Assembly: GCA_941918925.1 (NCBI GenBank)
Contig: OW799237.1
Coordinates: forward strand, 58,885,997 to 58,949,996
Length of the DNA stretch: 64,000 nt
Direction: 5' to 3'
DNA from: Phyto melanocephala
Taxonomy: Eukaryota > Arthropoda > Insecta > Diptera > Rhinophoridae
The notes beneath the pieces are model-generated. The model did no database searches. It was not told the DNA's origin and saw only the letters and a list, made by a program, of their open reading frames with translations. Both the position numbers and the translations under genes were made by a program. Every line of letters starts with the position of its first letter. The stretch's first letter is position 1. Positions 60,328 through 64,000 of the stretch are shown piece after piece.

Positions 60328-60386
60328 CTTTTGTACCGATGCTTATAGGCGAATACCACCAACATTTCACTGCTATTGTTTATCAT
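60328..60386 (-). CDS. Candidate first coding exon of Trpm (speculative)
   Basis: The minus strand from ATG at 60386 reads MINNSSEMLVVFAYKHRYK plus two bases (AG) before a GTAATT donor. Its phase fits only if the next exon starts at the alternative acceptor TCGTAG inside 52309-52391, giving YK-SWIETNFQKREC. Some vertebrate TRPMs have KSWIE at this place. There is no similarity support for the 19 residues themselves, so chance is likely. Confidence 0.15.
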
Positions 60387-60399
60387 TTTCGTATTATTT

Positions 60400-62390
60400 T
60401 CACACAATTTTATAGAGATAGTGAATCTCTATTGTAGCATAAAATATTTAGATAAATATTGTTTGCATTTCAAGTGTGTGCGATATCTTGTAGATAACTT
60501 TAAGCCCAACGTTCAACGATGAACAGACGGCATTATTTTTTTATATTTTTGCATCAAGTGTTGGTGTTGTAAACATTTTATGTCCCAATCATTGGTGTGT
60601 TTGTGCATGGTTAAATAGTTATTTAATTGCATTTTCTTTTTTACTTCCCTCATCATGCAATAGGCCCTACTGTATTAAGATACTTTGGGAAACTCTGGCG
60701 TCTTTAAATGTTTTGGTTGAAAAAAAAATTGATGAAACAATGACTCTTATTTATAGGTTTCTTTGAAAGTAAATCAGATGGAAATAAAAACCACTCTATC
60801 GATTGAAGTATTTGCAAAAGCATAAAAATCTAATACTTATACACACATACATACATACATATTTCACTCTCTTTTTACACGTCTTTTCTTATTTTTTGTT
60901 TGCTTTTTGTAATAGCAGCTTATTTTTATTTTTTTTTTTGTTATTTGTATCAGTTCTTATTTGTTTGTTTATTTTGATTTAAATAGAATTTAAAGAAAAA
61001 TATCAATTGCACCATTTGGCAAAAATATTTGGTTGAACGAATCTCTATCATATCCGCATCATTAAATTTAAAAATATTCAAAGAAACTCACCAAATCTAT
61101 GGATTTTAATGTTAAACCTATTGAGTGGGATTTGGTTTTCTATTTTCATTTAATACTTAAATTAATATTTGTAAACCTTTTCCTATTGATAAACTTTGTT
61201 AAATAAATACAGTGTTAATAAAGATTTTTACAATTTACATGTTTTATTTTTTTTTATTTAAACGACACAGGCCAGTTTGAAATTTACAGGCAATAAAATT
61301 AAATTATAAAATCTTAGGCATGCTGAACAGCAGTGGGATGAAATGTGAGCAATAATATGCAGTATCGATTCATAAAGAAGTATCAATTGTTGAAAGCTTA
61401 AACTTTATAAGAATAAGTTTATGTTCACAATAAGCAAATATTTGACGAAATAGATGTAGCCACTAAATAAAAAAAAATTCTCTTACTTAAACCACTTCCA
61501 GCATAAATTCACAGAAATATGTTTCAACTATATTAAATGTAATGTAAACCACATTTAATTAAATAAATATGTATCAAGAACAGTGATTACGCACATTTGA
61601 ACAAATATCTTCCCAGTGTGAACATAGCTTAAAACATTTCGAAAGGTTTTTGTACGTTAGCTTCAGTTATTATACAATTTGATTACGCGATCCGTACAAC
61701 AACTAATAAAATGTAAAGCAAACCGATTTAAGTGAAATAAAAAATAAGAAAAAGAAAATAGTTTTCTTAAAGCTTAGAAAATTTGGTTTAATTGTAAACT
61801 GAAATTAAATGTTCTTAAAGATCAGTTATGTTTACATTGGTGAAGTAACGAATGCCAACTTTTAAACACTCTTTAAGAACGAATGTTAATGAGATTAACG
61901 GCTGACGATATTCGCGAACAGGAATGCAAATATTTTGTTAAAACTTTAGTTCGAAATGTATGGCGCGATTTTGATGCGCATACATACACACATTTTTATT
62001 ATCGTTTGTATTTATCAGCTTGATATAATTACGGTATAACAATTAATTATGATTACATTATTAAAAGCTATCAAGTGTCAAATGAAATAAAAAGATAACT
62101 TTATTAATATTTATTTTTTTTTTCGATTTTTTTTGTTTTTTAAAATTTACTCTTCTTTAAAAGGCTAATTTTTTGAAGTTTAAAGCAAAACCAGATTTAT
62201 GTGTTGAGATTTTGTAATATACGCTCCGGTTTAATTAATTATGCCCACACGATTATGAATATTAAGAAGCTATGCATTCAAATTTTATGACGAAAAAGAA
62301 AAATTTTTCTAACTAATAATTTCATTAAGAGAATTGTAATAAATATACTGATGATTGGATCAATTAAAATCCAATGTATGTATATATATT
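60400..62390. other. Non-coding, nothing recognised
   Basis: AT-rich DNA with an ACAT microsatellite near 60845-60862 and long T tracts. No coding block or element end was seen on either strand. Confidence 0.45.
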
Positions 62391-62520
62391 AGGGTGATCG
62401 CCTTGGTTTTAAGACCGGTGAAAAACCCGGTTTTTTTCTTGTTGATTTTTTGAATGTCGACTACACCGGGTTTTTTTACCACAAAAGCCGGTTTTATCAT
62501 TCTTTAAGTTTAAGTTCATG
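62391..62520. repeat. CCGGTTTTT-rich short repeat
   Basis: TTAGGGTGATCGCCTTGG is followed by several AAACCCGG/CCGGGTTTT/GCCGGTTTT words that can pair with each other. It may be one end of a decayed DNA transposon. No matching opposite end was found. Confidence 0.3.
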
Positions 62521-64000
62521 CAACCAATAGTACCATAGTATATTTTTTACTCAAAAAAATTCAAAAATCAGAAAACTTATTAAATGTCCTTCCATAATAC
62601 ATTACAAGCCTTGCTTCTGACATAGAAGTTAATATTTTAACAAAAATTTGGAAGATTCAATGTTTTAAAATATGTGAAACCCAAAATATAGCCAAGTGAA
62701 ACAGATGGCATTAAAAGACTAAGCGCAATTAAACTAAGTCACAAAATCTGCATAAATTTGTGTAGAATAAGGAAAACATGATACTGCAGAAGCAAATTGT
62801 AATCAATAGAACAAAATATATAAGAAGAAATAAGGATGTAGATTTGATAAGGAGACTATTTTATAATTATTGAACAACAACATTTAGATTCAACAACAAA
62901 AAATAATAAAAATGTGTTTATTCTTCTATTGTAAGAAATTTATTTGGTGTTTCAAAAACAAATGTAAACTGAGAAAAATGATTAAACTAAAATATTTTTT
63001 TTAATGAATAGCAGGTACTTTTTACCTTTTTGCACTTACTATTTTCTGTGATAATCAGCAGCTTAATTGAGTTTGTTTTTCCAAATTACTGTTCCCTTAA
63101 TTTACTTCACAATAATAGTGCAAGCGCTCAAAAGATTACAATATTTTTTTTGTTCTCTTTTTCTTACATACGGAGCGAATTTCATACCACTTTGCTTCAA
63201 CAAAATCAAGCGACTTGTACCAAGGACTAAGCACAGCTTAACTAATATGTATATCTGATATAGCACATATGACTTGTATACTAAAATAGTATCCCATATT
63301 ATTATATTTACAATGTCAAAAATATCAGAAAATTAAAACTTAAACTAAAAAATCGAAAAAGTCCAAGCAAAAAAGAAAAAAAAAAAAAATAAATCACAAT
63401 TTAGTTGTCATATTTTGTTTCATGTAGCAAAAACCATGGCAACTTTAAATTTATAAACCCAACGTTTAAATGTAAGGGTAATTGAAGCATGAACTTAACT
63501 TATCGGTTACCTTTAGGTATAATATTTGGTTATAATAAAGAAAAAAAAAATAATTATCTGTCCTTTCACATCCTAATTTTAACATTGAACAAACTTGTTT
63601 TTGCCTTTAAATGAACACTTATTTTAATTGCTCAATCAACACTAAATCGAAACAATTAAAAATATCTGTATGAACAGGGTATTAAGTAAGCCAGAACAAA
63701 TGATTTACAATTAAAAATTTAACATTAATATTATTTGTTCATCTACCTAAGCGACTTAAAGGTGCTTCCTTTTAAATTGTTAACATACGAATTTTAATCT
63801 ACGTTTTTTTTTCGCAGTATCATATTGAAAAATGACATTTCCTCTTAAAAGTTTGTACAATTTTAAAATGCAATTGTGAATCTCTCAGATAAATATTCAT
63901 TATGTTGTGAGGTGAGCAACAGCAACAATGTATACTCTCTTACAAATACATACATATATGCACATGCTATTATTAGACTGTTCATGTATTAAACACCTAT
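62521..64000. other. Non-coding, nothing recognised
   Basis: AT-rich DNA to the window edge. The frames at 63030-63258 show no family similarity. Confidence 0.4.

Noticed and set aside
1..64000. CRISPR array, bacterial operon, tRNA or rRNA genes
   Set aside because: No regularly spaced identical repeats with unique spacers, no bacterial gene structure, and no cloverleaf or rRNA core sequence noticed by eye; the tandem arrays are explained by fly repeats.

Overview
The window is AT-rich higher-fly nuclear DNA, probably calyptrate and blowfly-like. I infer this from the poly-A/T tracts, ACAT/ATGT microsatellites, dense DNA-transposon relics and repeats ending in a TTCGGC..GCCGAA palindrome. 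There are no bacterial genes, operons, CRISPR arrays or recognisable tRNA/rRNA genes. Species was not determined.

The only host gene I can support is Trpm, a TRPM-type cation channel. It lies on the minus strand and runs right to left through most of the window. Four small exons (52309-52391, 19367-19529, 6585-6725, 3592-3664) encode consecutive parts of the N-terminal TRPM homology (SLOG-like) region. Splice phases join exactly and all splice sites are GT-AG. They total 460 coding bases. The three introns between them are about 2.9, 12.6 and 32.8 kb. The channel body, pore and C-terminus lie to the left of the window. The first coding exon lies to the right of 52391, and a weak candidate is at 60328-60386.

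Almost everything else recognisable is mobile-element debris inside or beside the Trpm introns, much of it nested. From left to right: a degraded repeat and a non-LTR retrotransposon 3' end (1.6-3.0 kb); a hairpin (5.7 kb); a short MITE (8.4 kb); a TAAT-flanked element (9368-14711) invaded by a 3.4-kb tandem repeat array; a foldback element (15.1 kb); a TTAA-flanked piggyBac relic (16430-17922); a jockey-like non-LTR relic (20.8-23.1 kb); a CACTG-ended element with 0.5-kb inverted repeats (23245-27482) carrying a hAT relic with a perfect 8-bp duplication; a MITE 17 bp further on; a mariner-like relic (32.3-33.1 kb); further repeats; zinc-finger and transposase fragments (37-39.9 kb); a second hAT relic (40417-41528); a Harbinger-like element (43798-49206) invaded by a 4.9-kb array; an RNase H fragment (49.2-49.8 kb); a 2.7-kb element (55337-58033) with GTGAC ends and a DDE-like gene; and a deleted mariner-like copy (58083-58585).

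All transposon genes seen are broken by stops or frameshifts. Within what I can read there is no functional cassette beyond Trpm. The notable content is the well-resolved nested insertion history and two poorly classified element types: the GTGAC/TAAT-flanked 4-bp-duplication elements and the palindrome-ended fly repeats.
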